This document shows positions 1 to 8,728 of a stretch of 41,832 nt of DNA, piece by piece. The notes below the pieces were generated by a model. It was not told where the DNA came from and did no database searches. It saw nothing but the letters and a program-made list of their open reading frames with translations. The stretch comes from DATJMJ01 sp035503915. GTDB lineage: Bacteria; Actinomycetota; Acidimicrobiia; Acidimicrobiales; Palsa-688. The stretch lies in assembly GCA_035503915.1 (NCBI GenBank), contig DATJSU010000008.1, positions 1 to 41,832 on the forward strand, given 5' to 3'. Position 1 is the stretch's first letter. Each line of letters opens with the position of its first letter. The position numbers and the translations under genes are program-made.

Positions 1-168
1 GGGGGGCGCGGCGGGCAGTGGCCTCGGACGTGAGCGCACGCGTTTGCCCAGCGAACTGAACAGGGTGACGAACGAAGCCGCCAGCTCTCCGGCGCGCACG
101 TCGAGCTCACGCTGCTCGGCGGGAGTTCTCGGGCGCTCCGCTTGGTGGGTCAGGTAGGCGGGAGTCAT
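1..168 (-). CDS. Partial hypothetical protein, N-terminal 56 residues
   Basis: An open frame starts at ATG 168-166 and runs without a stop to the window edge, giving at least 56 residues. The start is backed by a strong Shine-Dalgarno, GGAGGAG, four bases upstream (about 173-179). The visible protein begins MTPAYLTHQAE, is rich in Arg, Pro, Glu and Ala, and shows one short hydrophobic helix-like stretch (ELAASFVTLFSSLG) but no signal peptide or recognised domain. It is divergent from the BTAD regulator at 281, so the 112-base gap may serve both genes. The function is unknown. That it is coding rests on the ribosome site and the open frame reaching the edge. Confidence 0.55.
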   Translation of the reverse strand, partial: MTPAYLTHQAERPRTPAEQRELDVRAGELAASFVTLFSSLGKRVRSRPRPLPAAPP

Positions 169-220
169 TTTTCTCCTCCGTCGATGTCTTGTTGCCTCTC
201 GGACGAACATAAGGCGACCC

Positions 221-238
221 TGTTCCCGCAGTGTTCCA
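221..238 (+). promoter_or_regulatory. Candidate SARP-type operator: TGTTCC direct repeat, 11-bp period
   Basis: TGTTCC occurs at 221-226 and again at 232-237, exactly 11 bases apart, 43 bases before the GTG of the BTAD regulator. A related reverse-strand TGTTC lies at 214-218. SARP/BTAD regulators are known to bind short direct repeats with an 11-base (one helical turn) period, so this could be an autoregulatory site. The repeat is seen; its role is inference. Confidence 0.35.
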
Positions 239-280
239 ACACCTCAAGGAGACAACCCGACAGGAGAGAGAGAATGGGGT

Positions 281-3200
281 GTGGCCGCCGTGACCTCCCA
301 TGAGCCGCCAGGCGAGCGCGGGTTGAAAGTGCGGTTGCTCGGTGCCTTTGCGATCTCCGTCGAGGGGCGCGAAGCCGGCCCTTGGCCACGACCTAGTGCC
401 CGCCGGCTATGTCAGCTGGTGCTCGTCAGCCCCGGGCGCCGCGTCAGCCGTGACCTCGCCTGCGAAGAGCTCTTCGCCCACCTCGCAGCACGGGCCGCGG
501 CCCGCGAGCTGTCCAAGGCGCTTTCTGTTGCTCGCAGTGTCCTCGGCGAGCTCGGGGAGCCGGCAGCGGGCTGGCTCCAGGCGGACCTGGGCCACATATG
601 GGCCGCACCCGGGGCGGACGTCGATGTAGAAAAGCACGAGGCGTCTCTGCGCGCTGCGATCGCTCTTGGTGTGGGTGCCGCCCGCGACGAGGCGTTGGTT
701 TCGGCGTTGGGGAACGCCGAAGAGATGCTGGCTGACGAACCATATGCCGACTGGGCAGAGCGTCCACGGGAACGCCTGGAGGCACTCCGCCAACAAGCTC
801 GCTTGGCTTTGGCCCGCGACCGCTCCCGAGGAGCGGGACGTAGCAGCCGGCAGGCTGTGGTGGAGGCCTGGGAAGTGTGCCTCGAACACGACCCGGCGAG
901 CGAGGAAGCGGCAGCGGAGCTGATGCGCGTCTACGCCGCTTTGGACCAGCGTCACCTCGTCGTCCGTGCCTACCAGCGTTGCCGGGCGGCTCTCGAGGCG
1001 TTGGGGCTGCGCCCCTCTCCGTCTCTCGAGGAGATCTACGCGGCGGTAGCTGCAGGGCTCGCAGTACCCCGGGCCCTCGCGCCCGCCCCCGCCGGCGCTC
1101 ACGGGGCACCCTTGCGGGAGGAACGCAAGGTCGTGACGGTGCTTTTCGCCGAGATGGCGCCGGCGAGAGCAGCTGGCCAGCAGCTCGACCCGGAGGACTT
1201 GCGCGAGGTGCTTGACGCCGCCCTCGGTAGCGCCATCGCCGAGGTAGAGGCCTTAGGCGGCACGATCGCCTCGGTATCTGGCCGTGGGCTCCAGGCGCTC
1301 TTCGGGGCCCCAGATGCGCATGAGGACGACCCCGAGCGTGCAGCCAGGACGGCTTTGCGCATCCTCAGACAGAGCGCGTCGCGGGATAGCTCTCCGCTGG
1401 CGGTCCGCATCGGCATCGAGAGCGGGCTCGCGGTTGTCGGGCCTCTGGGCGGGAGGGCAGGGCCTGGTTATGGGGCGGTAGGCGACGTTGTGGAGATCGC
1501 GGCTGCCCTTCAGTCGCTTGCTTCCGTCGGGTCAGCCTTGGTGGGACCGGCCGCTCGCGCTGCCACGGAGCCCTTGTTCGAATGGGGAGGGGCGGAAGAG
1601 GTCACGTTGGGCAATGGGGCCCCATCCCTAAGGGCGAGTTACTTGGAAAGGCCCGTTGCGAGAGCGCTCAGCCGCAGGCCGAGGACCGCGGGTGGAGGCC
1701 CATTGGTCGGTCGGGACCTTGAGCTTTCCCTGCTCGACGCGGCCTTGCGCAAGGCGGAGGCGGGGACTGGTTCGGTGGTCCTGCTCACCGGCGAACCTGG
1801 CCTCGGAAAGAGCCGGCTCGTACAGGAATGCCGGAAGCGCTTCATGGCCTGGGTGGCGGCGGAGAGCGGGCGCCTTCCCTTGTGGCTCGAGGGTCGCTGC
1901 GCCTCGTATGCCTCCACGAGCCCTTACGGCCTTTACCAACATGTCCTCGCCAACTGGGTAGGTGTTGCTCTCGACCAGGGAGAGGCAACGGTCCGGCCAG
2001 CTCTCGAAAGGGGCGTCGTCGCCACGATGGGAGACAAGGCCCATCTGCCAGCTCTCGCACGGGTAATGGGGCTCGCGGGGAGCACCGGCCCAGTGCGGAT
2101 GACCCCTGGGGAGCAACAACGGGAAAGTTTCGTTGCGTTGAAGGCTTTGGTCTCACGCTTGACGAGCGTGGGCCCGACCGTGCTGGTGCTTGAAGACCTT
2201 CATTGGGCTGACCCTACTTCTGTCCACCTGACCGAGAACTTGGCCGGGTTGGTCAACGATGGCCCCCTTCTCTTGATCGGCACTGCCCGGCCGGACGCGG
2301 GCCCGCTGATGGCCAGGCTCGAGACGGTACTTGTCGAAGCCGGGGCCCAGCTGCAGCGGATCGAGCTCCAGCCTTTGAGCGAAGCGGCCGAAAAGGAACT
2401 GGCTCAGTCCTTGGTGGGGCATTCGGCGGGAGGCCCGGTGCTTGACGTTGTCCGGGAAAATGCCGATGGCAACCCGCTTTTCCTTGAGGAGCGGTTGTCC
2501 TCGCTTGTAGAGACAGGCGCGCTTGTGCGAGAAGGAGCCGTGTGGCGGCTGGTGGGCGACGGGGCTGCCGCAGTGCCGCAGGCGCTCGAACGCCTCGTCC
2601 GAACCCGCGTAGACCGGCTTTCTCCTAGTGCGCAGGAGCTCGTCCGGGCTGCCTCCGTGCTCGGGCACGAGTTCCGCCCGGAACTGGTAGCGCGAGTAGC
2701 CGACCTGGAAACCGAGCTTGGGCACGCCTTGGCGGAACTGTGTGACGTTGAGCTGTTGCAGGAGGTTCCCGAAGCACCCGAACCCACCTACCGGTTCCGC
2801 CACGTCCTGATGCAAGAGGCTATCCATGGAGGCTTGCTCCGGGCCGAGCGGCGCCGGCTCCACGGGCGTGCCGCCTGGGCGTTGAAGGCTGCGTCCGAGG
2901 GACGTCACGAAGCGGCAGCTGTCATCGCGCACCATTTCGCGGCGGCGGGAGACATCGAAAACGCGGTCGAACAGTTCCAGGTTGCTGGGGAGAGCGCGGC
3001 CGCCGGCTTCGCCAACGACGAGGCGATCTGCTCGTTCCGTTCAGCTCTTGCGCTGTTAGAAGAAAACGTGGTGGCGGCGCGCTCGATGACGGTCCTCACC
3101 ACCGAGCTCTGGGCCAAGTTGGCTGAGCTCCTGTGGATCTCCGCCCGCGATGCTGATGCGCAGCAAGCATTTGAGGAGGCCATCGGCCTTGTAGGCGACG

Positions 3201-4198
3201 GCGACCCGCTCCTCCGCGCCCACCTGCAGATGCGGAGGGGACGGATGGGTATGTACCGAGGTCGCCTAAGTGAAGCTGCCGCGGCTTTCGACGCCGTCGA
3301 GGCGCTCCTCGGTGACGACCCTATGAACCTGGGCGAGGCCCCCCTGGATGACTGGCTCGAGATGATGGTGGACGGCCGGCCTTGGCTCTACGTGCTCCAG
3401 GACAAGCCGCAAGAGGCGCTGGCCGCGCTCCAGGCCGCTCGCCATGTCGTCGAAGCTCGAGGCCGTCCGGTGCGCAAGATCGGGTACTACCGTAACCTTG
3501 CTTTAGCCACCGCCTGCCAGGACCACTGGCGCTTTTCTGAAGCGACGGCGGCAGCCGCCCGAGCTGGCCTCTCGGTAGCCCTCGAAAGCGGCGACAAGGT
3601 CGAGATCGCCTTTGCATGGCGCGATGTTGGCATGAACTCACTGCGCCGAGGCGACATCGACCAGGCGCAAGACAGTTTCGAAAGAGCGCTTGCCCTGGCT
3701 GAGGAGACCGGGGACCTGGGCCTTCAGGGGAATGCCCTCTCCAACCTCGTCATCGTGGCGCTCGGCCGGCACGATGTCGACCGCGCGAGGTCGCTTCTGC
3801 CTCGGGTGTTGGACCTGTGCGAACGCGCGGGCGGGGATTTTGTCAGCCTGGCGCAGGCGGGGCTCGTGTGGCTCCGGTTGCAAGAGGGACGGCTGGACGA
3901 GGTAATTGCGCTCGCAAGACAAGCCGTCGAAGCCCCGAGGCCTGAGGCGGGGGTGTACTTGCACTTTGGGTGGATGTACCTCTGGCCACTGCTCAGCGCC
4001 TATCTGCAAATCGGGGATCTGGGCCTTGCCATTGGCACCGCCGGCAAACTGCTCGACCCTTCTCAGCAAGCCATGCCCGACGAGCTCGCTTTGCTCCTCG
4101 TATCGGCCTCCAGCGCCTGGGAAAAGCAGGAGCCGGGGGTGGCTCGAGGCACTCTGGGAGAGGCGCTCGAAGTGGCGCAACGGCTCGGCTACCTCTGA
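281..4198 (+). CDS. BTAD/SARP-type regulator fused to cyclase-like, AAA ATPase and TPR domains
   Basis: This 1305-residue protein combines an OmpR-type winged helix (about residues 15-110), a bacterial transcriptional activator domain (about 113-260), a class III nucleotide cyclase-like domain (about 283-450), a STAND/AAA-16 ATPase (about 475-720) and a long helical TPR region to the end. Walker A is GEPGLGKS at 504-511 and Walker B is VLVLEDLHWAD at 634-644. The cyclase domain looks inactive: the first metal-binding Asp of the usual LFADL is Glu291, and the Asp of the usual GDG loop is Arg335. It is therefore more likely a structural or sensing module. The start is GTG 281, with AGGAG at 262-266 (somewhat far) and another GTG at 290 possible. 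It lies 52 bases before the GH5 gene on the same strand, so it may control the glycosidase region. Its ligand is unknown. Family call is firm; target is inference. Confidence 0.88.
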   Translation: MAAVTSHEPPGERGLKVRLLGAFAISVEGREAGPWPRPSARRLCQLVLVSPGRRVSRDLACEELFAHLAARAAARELSKALSVARSVLGELGEPAAGWLQADLGHIWAAPGADVDVEKHEASLRAAIALGVGAARDEALVSALGNAEEMLADEPYADWAERPRERLEALRQQARLALARDRSRGAGRSSRQAVVEAWEVCLEHDPASEEAAAELMRVYAALDQRHLVVRAYQRCRAALEALGLRPSPSLEEIYAAVAAGLAVPRALAPAPAGAHGAPLREERKVVTVLFAEMAPARAAGQQLDPEDLREVLDAALGSAIAEVEALGGTIASVSGRGLQALFGAPDAHEDDPERAARTALRILRQSASRDSSPLAVRIGIESGLAVVGPLGGRAGPGYGAVGDVVEIAAALQSLASVGSALVGPAARAATEPLFEWGGAEEVTLGNGAPSLRASYLERPVARALSRRPRTAGGGPLVGRDLELSLLDAALRKAEAGTGSVVLLTGEPGLGKSRLVQECRKRFMAWVAAESGRLPLWLEGRCASYASTSPYGLYQHVLANWVGVALDQGEATVRPALERGVVATMGDKAHLPALARVMGLAGSTGPVRMTPGEQQRESFVALKALVSRLTSVGPTVLVLEDLHWADPTSVHLTENLAGLVNDGPLLLIGTARPDAGPLMARLETVLVEAGAQLQRIELQPLSEAAEKELAQSLVGHSAGGPVLDVVRENADGNPLFLEERLSSLVETGALVREGAVWRLVGDGAAAVPQALERLVRTRVDRLSPSAQELVRAASVLGHEFRPELVARVADLETELGHALAELCDVELLQEVPEAPEPTYRFRHVLMQEAIHGGLLRAERRRLHGRAAWALKAASEGRHEAAAVIAHHFAAAGDIENAVEQFQVAGESAAAGFANDEAICSFRSALALLEENVVAARSMTVLTTELWAKLAELLWISARDADAQQAFEEAIGLVGDGDPLLRAHLQMRRGRMGMYRGRLSEAAAAFDAVEALLGDDPMNLGEAPLDDWLEMMVDGRPWLYVLQDKPQEALAALQAARHVVEARGRPVRKIGYYRNLALATACQDHWRFSEATAAAARAGLSVALESGDKVEIAFAWRDVGMNSLRRGDIDQAQDSFERALALAEETGDLGLQGNALSNLVIVALGRHDVDRARSLLPRVLDLCERAGGDFVSLAQAGLVWLRLQEGRLDEVIALARQAVEAPRPEAGVYLHFGWMYLWPLLSAYLQIGDLGLAIGTAGKLLDPSQQAMPDELALLLVSASSAWEKQEPGVARGTLGEALEVAQRLGYL

Positions 4199-4250
4199 GC
4201 GGCGCGGCGCGGGACAGGTCCAGGCGCCGCCTTGACTGTAACTTCGAACT

Positions 4251-5687
4251 GTGGGCACCAGCACGAACAGGGGCGCCGAGGACAGCTCGGCTTGGTTGGC
4301 GGTCGAGGGGACCAGGTTGAGGAGAGCCGACGGCGAAACATCGGTTTTGCGAGGCGTGTCCATCGGCGGATGGCTCAACATGGAAAACTTCATCGTCGGC
4401 TACCCCTCCACCGAGTCAGCATTTCGCAGCGCGTTGGCCCGTGAGCTCGGTGCGCGACGCTCCGAGGTGCTACTGGCGTCGCTGCTGGAAGCGTTCTTCG
4501 GCGATAAAGATGCTGCCTTCCTGGCGGCAATAGGTGTCAACTCCGTCCGGATCCCGCTCAACTACAGGCACTTCGAGGATGACCTAGCACCGCGCGAGCT
4601 CAAACCAGACGGTTTTGCCCACCTCGACCGCGCGTTGACGGCCTGCCGCCGCCACGGGCTCTATGCGGTACTGGACCTGCACTCCCTCCCCGGTGCCCAA
4701 AACCACCACTGGCACAGCGATAATCGCGTCCACCGGCCGCTCCTCTGGGAGCACCGGGACTTCCAGGACCGAGCGGTGGGGATCTGGGTCGCACTTGCCA
4801 CACGCTACAAGGACGAACCTTGGGTGGCCGGCTACAACTTGGTCAACGAGCCCGCCGATGAGCAGCGCCATCGCCTGGGTGCCTTCTACCGGCGGCTGGC
4901 GACAGAGATCCGGTCCGTTGACCCGCGCCACGTGCTTTTCCTGGACGGCAACCGCTACGCGCGGGATTTCGAGTGTTTCGGGGAGCCCTTGCCCAACGCA
5001 GTGTACGCCGTGCACCAATACCCGGCACCGGGCGCCCTCCCGGGCGAGGGGTACCCGGGAGTGACTGCTGGCAGGTACTACGACGCCAACGCCGTGGCCG
5101 CCGAGTTCGACCAAATGACGGCGTTTATGAGGGCCAACGGGGTGCCCACGTGGGTAGGCGAGCTCGGTCCCGTCTATACCGCCGACGCCAAAACGAACGC
5201 CGGGCGTCGCCAACTGCTGGCGGACCAGTTGCGCCTCTATAACGAGCGCGGCGTGAGCTGGTCGCTTTGGACGTACAAGGACATCGGCGTGCAGGGCCTG
5301 CTCCGAGTAGGAGAGGGCACGCCGTGGATGCGCCGGACTGTTGAGGCCAGGCGCAAGAAGCAACGCCTCGGGGCCGATTCCTGGGCCGGCGACACCAGCC
5401 AGATGGAAGACGTCATGGGCCCTCTGTTGACACGGCTGCAAAATGAGTTCCCCAGGTGGGATCCTTACCCGTTCGGGCCGAGCTCACAGGCTAACTTGCT
5501 TGTGCGCCACATGCTTTTTGCTGAGCCGTTGACAGAAGAGTTCGCCAAGGCGTTCTCGGGTGCGAGCGAGGAAGAGCTAGTGGAGCTGGGGCGTTCGTTC
5601 GAGTTTTCGTCCTGCCGCATTGACGAAGCTCTCGCTGACGTGCTCCACGAAGCGTGCACGCAGCAGGGGCCCGCGTTGGCAAACTGA
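4251..5687 (+). CDS. Glycoside hydrolase family 5 (cellulase / exo-glucanase-like)
   Basis: A (beta/alpha)8 glycosidase of 478 residues. It hydrolyses beta-linked glucans or mannans by a retaining mechanism. Family landmarks are in order: GVSIGGWLN near the N terminus, the strand motif VRIPLNY, DLHSLPGAQN, the acid/base Glu200 in NLVNEP, HQYP, the nucleophile Glu304 in WVGELGP, and SLWTYKD. The region after about residue 385 is an extension beyond the usual catalytic domain that I cannot assign. No signal peptide is visible, so it may act in the cytoplasm on imported oligosaccharides. The start is GTG 4251; ATG 4380 would cut off the conserved GWLN segment and is rejected. It follows the BTAD regulator by 52 bases and converges on the rhamnosidase with a 27-base gap. 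Substrate is not predictable from sequence alone. Confidence 0.88.
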   Translation: MGTSTNRGAEDSSAWLAVEGTRLRRADGETSVLRGVSIGGWLNMENFIVGYPSTESAFRSALARELGARRSEVLLASLLEAFFGDKDAAFLAAIGVNSVRIPLNYRHFEDDLAPRELKPDGFAHLDRALTACRRHGLYAVLDLHSLPGAQNHHWHSDNRVHRPLLWEHRDFQDRAVGIWVALATRYKDEPWVAGYNLVNEPADEQRHRLGAFYRRLATEIRSVDPRHVLFLDGNRYARDFECFGEPLPNAVYAVHQYPAPGALPGEGYPGVTAGRYYDANAVAAEFDQMTAFMRANGVPTWVGELGPVYTADAKTNAGRRQLLADQLRLYNERGVSWSLWTYKDIGVQGLLRVGEGTPWMRRTVEARRKKQRLGADSWAGDTSQMEDVMGPLLTRLQNEFPRWDPYPFGPSSQANLLVRHMLFAEPLTEEFAKAFSGASEEELVELGRSFEFSSCRIDEALADVLHEACTQQGPALAN

Positions 5688-5714
5688 TCCTCGCCAGGCA
5701 AGCCGCCGGGGCAT

Positions 5715-8420
5715 TTATCGCTTAGGGGCCGAGATCTCCCATTGCCCGGGCGGGAGGGACAAGCGCATAGCGTCGGCCCTCGCCATGACCAGGCGGGCCC
5801 AGGGGTGGCCGTCGACCGGTTCACCGTCGACGGCGACGCGTGCGGGCAGCAGTGGGGCAGGGAGCCGCACCTCCGCTGGCTCGCCCGGCGGGATCTCGAG
5901 GGCCAATCGGAAAGCGTCCTCGTCGTGGTCCCAGCGGAGCGCTACCAGGCCGCGGGGCGACTCATAACGAGCGCTCAACCAGGCCATTTGGGGGTCCAGG
6001 TGCGGCTGTAAGACGAGATCTGTATAAGCCACCGAGCCTTCTGCCTGGCTGATGCCGGCCACGTGCTCCCAGAGCCAGGCTCCCACCGAACCGAATGCGC
6101 AATGGTTGAACGAGTTCATCTGCGGCGTCTGGAAGCCTCCTTCTTCCGTCCAGCCGTCCCAGCGCTCCCAGATGGTGGTGGCCCCATGGCGCACGGAGTA
6201 CAACCACGATGGGGGTTCTTCTTGGTGCAGCAGGCGGAAGGCGATGTCGGGCCGGCCGCGTTCGGTGAGCACCGGACAGAGCAGCGGGGCGCCTACGAAA
6301 CCGGTGCTAAGCCGGTGGCCGCGGTCGGCGATGTCTTTGCATAGGTGCGAGAAGCTCCGCCGCGCGAGCTCCTCGGGGAGGAGGTCGAAACCAAGGGCCA
6401 GCAGGTAACCGGTCTGGGTGCCGGGCCCGACAGTGCCGTCGGCGCTGGTGAACTCTGAGGCAAAAGCGCGCCGGACTTTGGCTGCGAGCTCAGAAAAGCG
6501 CCGGGCTTCCTCGGGGCGCTGGAGGACCGAAGCGACCTCGGCCACCAAACCCGCAGAGCGGGCGAAGTACGCCGTAGCGAGCAGGTCCCTGGGCGTGTCG
6601 GCGTCGACTTGGAGCCAGTCGCCGTAGTTATTGCCCGTCGCATGCCGCCATATGAGGTCCGGGTTGTGCCTCTCTATGTGCGCCACCCAGGCGGACATCG
6701 CACCCCAGCACCGTTCCAAGATGCGCCGGTCCCCGTAGGTGCGCCACAGGTGATAGGGGATAATGACACCTGCGTCCCCCCATGCCGGAGCGGCGTCGCG
6801 CCACGGGGCCGTGGGGAGCACCGGCGCAACGTCGGAGAAGGCGCCGTCGGCCGACTGGGAGCCGACCAGGTCTTCCAACCAACGGGCCATAAAAGCTGAG
6901 AGATCGGCGTTGAAACAGGCCGTTGCCAGGAAGAGCTGCGCGTCCGCAGTCCAGCCCAGGCGTTCGTCGCGTTGAGGGCAATCGGTAGGTACGGCGACAA
7001 GATTTCCCCGTAGCCCCCACCAGATATTGCTCATCAGCTGCTCCACCGTCGGGTCCGAGCAGTGCAGCTCACCCACTCGCAGCAGGTCGTTGTGCAGCAC
7101 GATGGCAGTGACGTCATCTTGCCGGAGGGTGCCCGGGTACCCTGTGACCTCGGCGTAGCGGAAGCCGTGGGTGGTGAAGCTTGGTTCGAAAACTCGCTTG
7201 TTGCCTGTTCCGGCGGTGATGACGACGTCGGTCGCCTCGGCGGTCCGAAGGTTGTCCGTGTACAACCGCTCGCCGTCCAGCGTCTCGCCATGGCGCAGGA
7301 CGACGCGCTGACCGGTGCTTGTGTCGTCGAGCCGGAGGCGTACCCGGCCGACCAAGTTCTGGCCGAAGTCCACGATGGACCTCCCGGCCGTTGTCACAAC
7401 GGAACGGGCGGGGAGTTGCTCGGCCACTCTCACGGGCTCGTCGGTTGAAGCCACCAGTTGACCTGTGGCGTCGTCGAGGACGGTCACCGGCGCCCAACTC
7501 GAGTCGTCGAAACCAGGGCAGTCCCACCCGGGCGTCGACATACGCCAATCGCGCGCCTCTCCCATGAGCAGGTCTGCGTAAAGGATCTCACCGGGGTGTT
7601 CCGCCCAGGTCCCGTCCGTGCCCACGACCAAGGAGCTGCCGTCCGGTTGCTCGACAACGATCTGGGCCAGCAGAGCTGGGGCAGCGCCGTAATGGCGGGC
7701 TTGTTGGCGTGGGTCGAAGCCCACATATCCGCACCACCAGCCGTCTGCAATCACTGCCGCCACGGCATTGCGCCCAGGGGAAAGCAGCGTGGTGATGTCG
7801 TAGACCTGATAGGGGATCCGGTAGCGGTAATCAGTCCAGCCGGGGGTCAGCTCGTCTCGGCCAACTCGCTGCCCGTTGACCCGCAACTGGTAAAGGCCCT
7901 TGGCGCTGACGTAGGCCCTCGCCCGTCGGGGGAAGCCTCCCTCGTCGAGGTCGAACTCTTTGCGCATTTGGCACGGCGGTGGGAGCTGAGCGGTCATCCG
8001 CGACTGCCAACGGCCCTCTGGTGGGTTGGCACGCCGGGCCAAGGCCCCTCGGCCCACCCAGCGCGCCTGCCAGTCCTCCGGGTGGAGAAGGCCGGTCTCG
8101 AACCAACTGTTGGCGGCGCGGCTCTCGGCGCCGTGCTGGTCCCGCACCTGGACCGACCACTCGTAGGGGGTAGAGGAGCTCAGCTCTTTCCCACCGTAGA
8201 GCGCACCGTACGGTGCCCCTGCCTCCACCCAGCCGCTATCCCAGGCCGCACGGCCGGTGCCGTCCGCCTTCCCCAGGGACACGACGTGCACGCGGTAGCT
8301 CGCTTGGAGAAGCCCGGGGACGTTGGAGGACAGTGCCCAGCTGAGGAGAGGCTTCGCAGCGCCAATGCCCATTGGCGTGGAGCGGTGGTCGCACAGCAAG
8401 CGGTACGGCCTCAAGCCCAT
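5715..8420 (-). CDS. Alpha-L-rhamnosidase, glycoside hydrolase family 78
   Basis: A 901-residue inverting glycosidase that removes terminal alpha-L-rhamnose from glycosides or polysaccharides. The N-terminal beta-sandwich modules include a Fn3-like segment (SSSTPYEWSVQVRD) and the Bac_rhamnosid_N type region (MRKEFDLDEGG, YVSAKGLYQLRVNG). The (alpha/alpha)6 catalytic barrel carries the family signature CPQRDERLGW with Asp485 and Glu486, followed by WGDAG and later TTIWERWDGW and MNSFNHCAFGSV. A C-terminal beta-domain follows. Length is typical of GH78. No signal peptide is evident, suggesting intracellular action after uptake. The ATG at 8420 lies inside the 3' end of a truncated sugar permease gene (10-base overlap), the arrangement expected of a former transporter-hydrolase operon. 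It converges with the GH5 gene. Confidence 0.93.
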   Translation of the reverse strand: MGLRPYRLLCDHRSTPMGIGAAKPLLSWALSSNVPGLLQASYRVHVVSLGKADGTGRAAWDSGWVEAGAPYGALYGGKELSSSTPYEWSVQVRDQHGAESRAANSWFETGLLHPEDWQARWVGRGALARRANPPEGRWQSRMTAQLPPPCQMRKEFDLDEGGFPRRARAYVSAKGLYQLRVNGQRVGRDELTPGWTDYRYRIPYQVYDITTLLSPGRNAVAAVIADGWWCGYVGFDPRQQARHYGAAPALLAQIVVEQPDGSSLVVGTDGTWAEHPGEILYADLLMGEARDWRMSTPGWDCPGFDDSSWAPVTVLDDATGQLVASTDEPVRVAEQLPARSVVTTAGRSIVDFGQNLVGRVRLRLDDTSTGQRVVLRHGETLDGERLYTDNLRTAEATDVVITAGTGNKRVFEPSFTTHGFRYAEVTGYPGTLRQDDVTAIVLHNDLLRVGELHCSDPTVEQLMSNIWWGLRGNLVAVPTDCPQRDERLGWTADAQLFLATACFNADLSAFMARWLEDLVGSQSADGAFSDVAPVLPTAPWRDAAPAWGDAGVIIPYHLWRTYGDRRILERCWGAMSAWVAHIERHNPDLIWRHATGNNYGDWLQVDADTPRDLLATAYFARSAGLVAEVASVLQRPEEARRFSELAAKVRRAFASEFTSADGTVGPGTQTGYLLALGFDLLPEELARRSFSHLCKDIADRGHRLSTGFVGAPLLCPVLTERGRPDIAFRLLHQEEPPSWLYSVRHGATTIWERWDGWTEEGGFQTPQMNSFNHCAFGSVGAWLWEHVAGISQAEGSVAYTDLVLQPHLDPQMAWLSARYESPRGLVALRWDHDEDAFRLALEIPPGEPAEVRLPAPLLPARVAVDGEPVDGHPWARLVMARADAMRLSLPPGQWEISAPKR

Positions 8421-8728
8421 TTCGAGTGCCCCCCGCCGGGTGCCGGCTGGGCCTGCGGTGCGGGCTGGGCCTGCGGTGCCGGTCGGGCCTTCGGCGCCGC
8501 TCCGCTCACAATTTTGAGCGCGCCCGTCGTCATACCGCCGACGAAATAGCGCATGGTCACCCCCACGAGAGCGAACAACGGTGCAACAGCGATCACGTAG
8601 GCCGCGAAGACTTCTGACCCGTTGGCGGTGCTGAACCCGAGCGTGCTAACGAAGGCTTGCAGGCCGGCGGACACGGTGAACTGGCTCGTGTTCTTCAGTA
8701 TGACTTCGGGCCAGATGTAGTCGGTCAC
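8411..8728 (-). pseudogene. C-terminal fragment of a carbohydrate ABC transporter permease (MalG type)
   Basis: The frame reads TDYIWPEVILKN, then SAGLQAFV, then MRYFVGGMTTGALK, which is the characteristic ending of MalG-like sugar permeases (W.[DE]..WP..., RYFV.GL..GA.K). Only about the last 75 residues of an expected 270-300 are present; an in-frame TGA lies 18 bases upstream of GTG 8728, so the membrane domain with the EAA loop is lost. The tail after GALK is an unusual Ala/Pro/Gln extension containing a tandem PAPQAQ repeat. Its stop lies 10 bases inside the rhamnosidase gene. No intact ABC ATPase or binding protein for sugar uptake is in the window. A short functional protein is unlikely. 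Confidence 0.72.
8445..8480 (-). repeat. Two tandem copies of an 18-bp unit
   Basis: GGCTGGGCCTGCGGTGC plus one variable base is repeated at 8445-8462 and 8463-8480. Read on the minus strand it encodes PAPQAQ twice in the tail of the truncated permease. It lies just upstream of the rhamnosidase start and could reflect slippage in a relaxed sequence. Confidence 0.8.
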
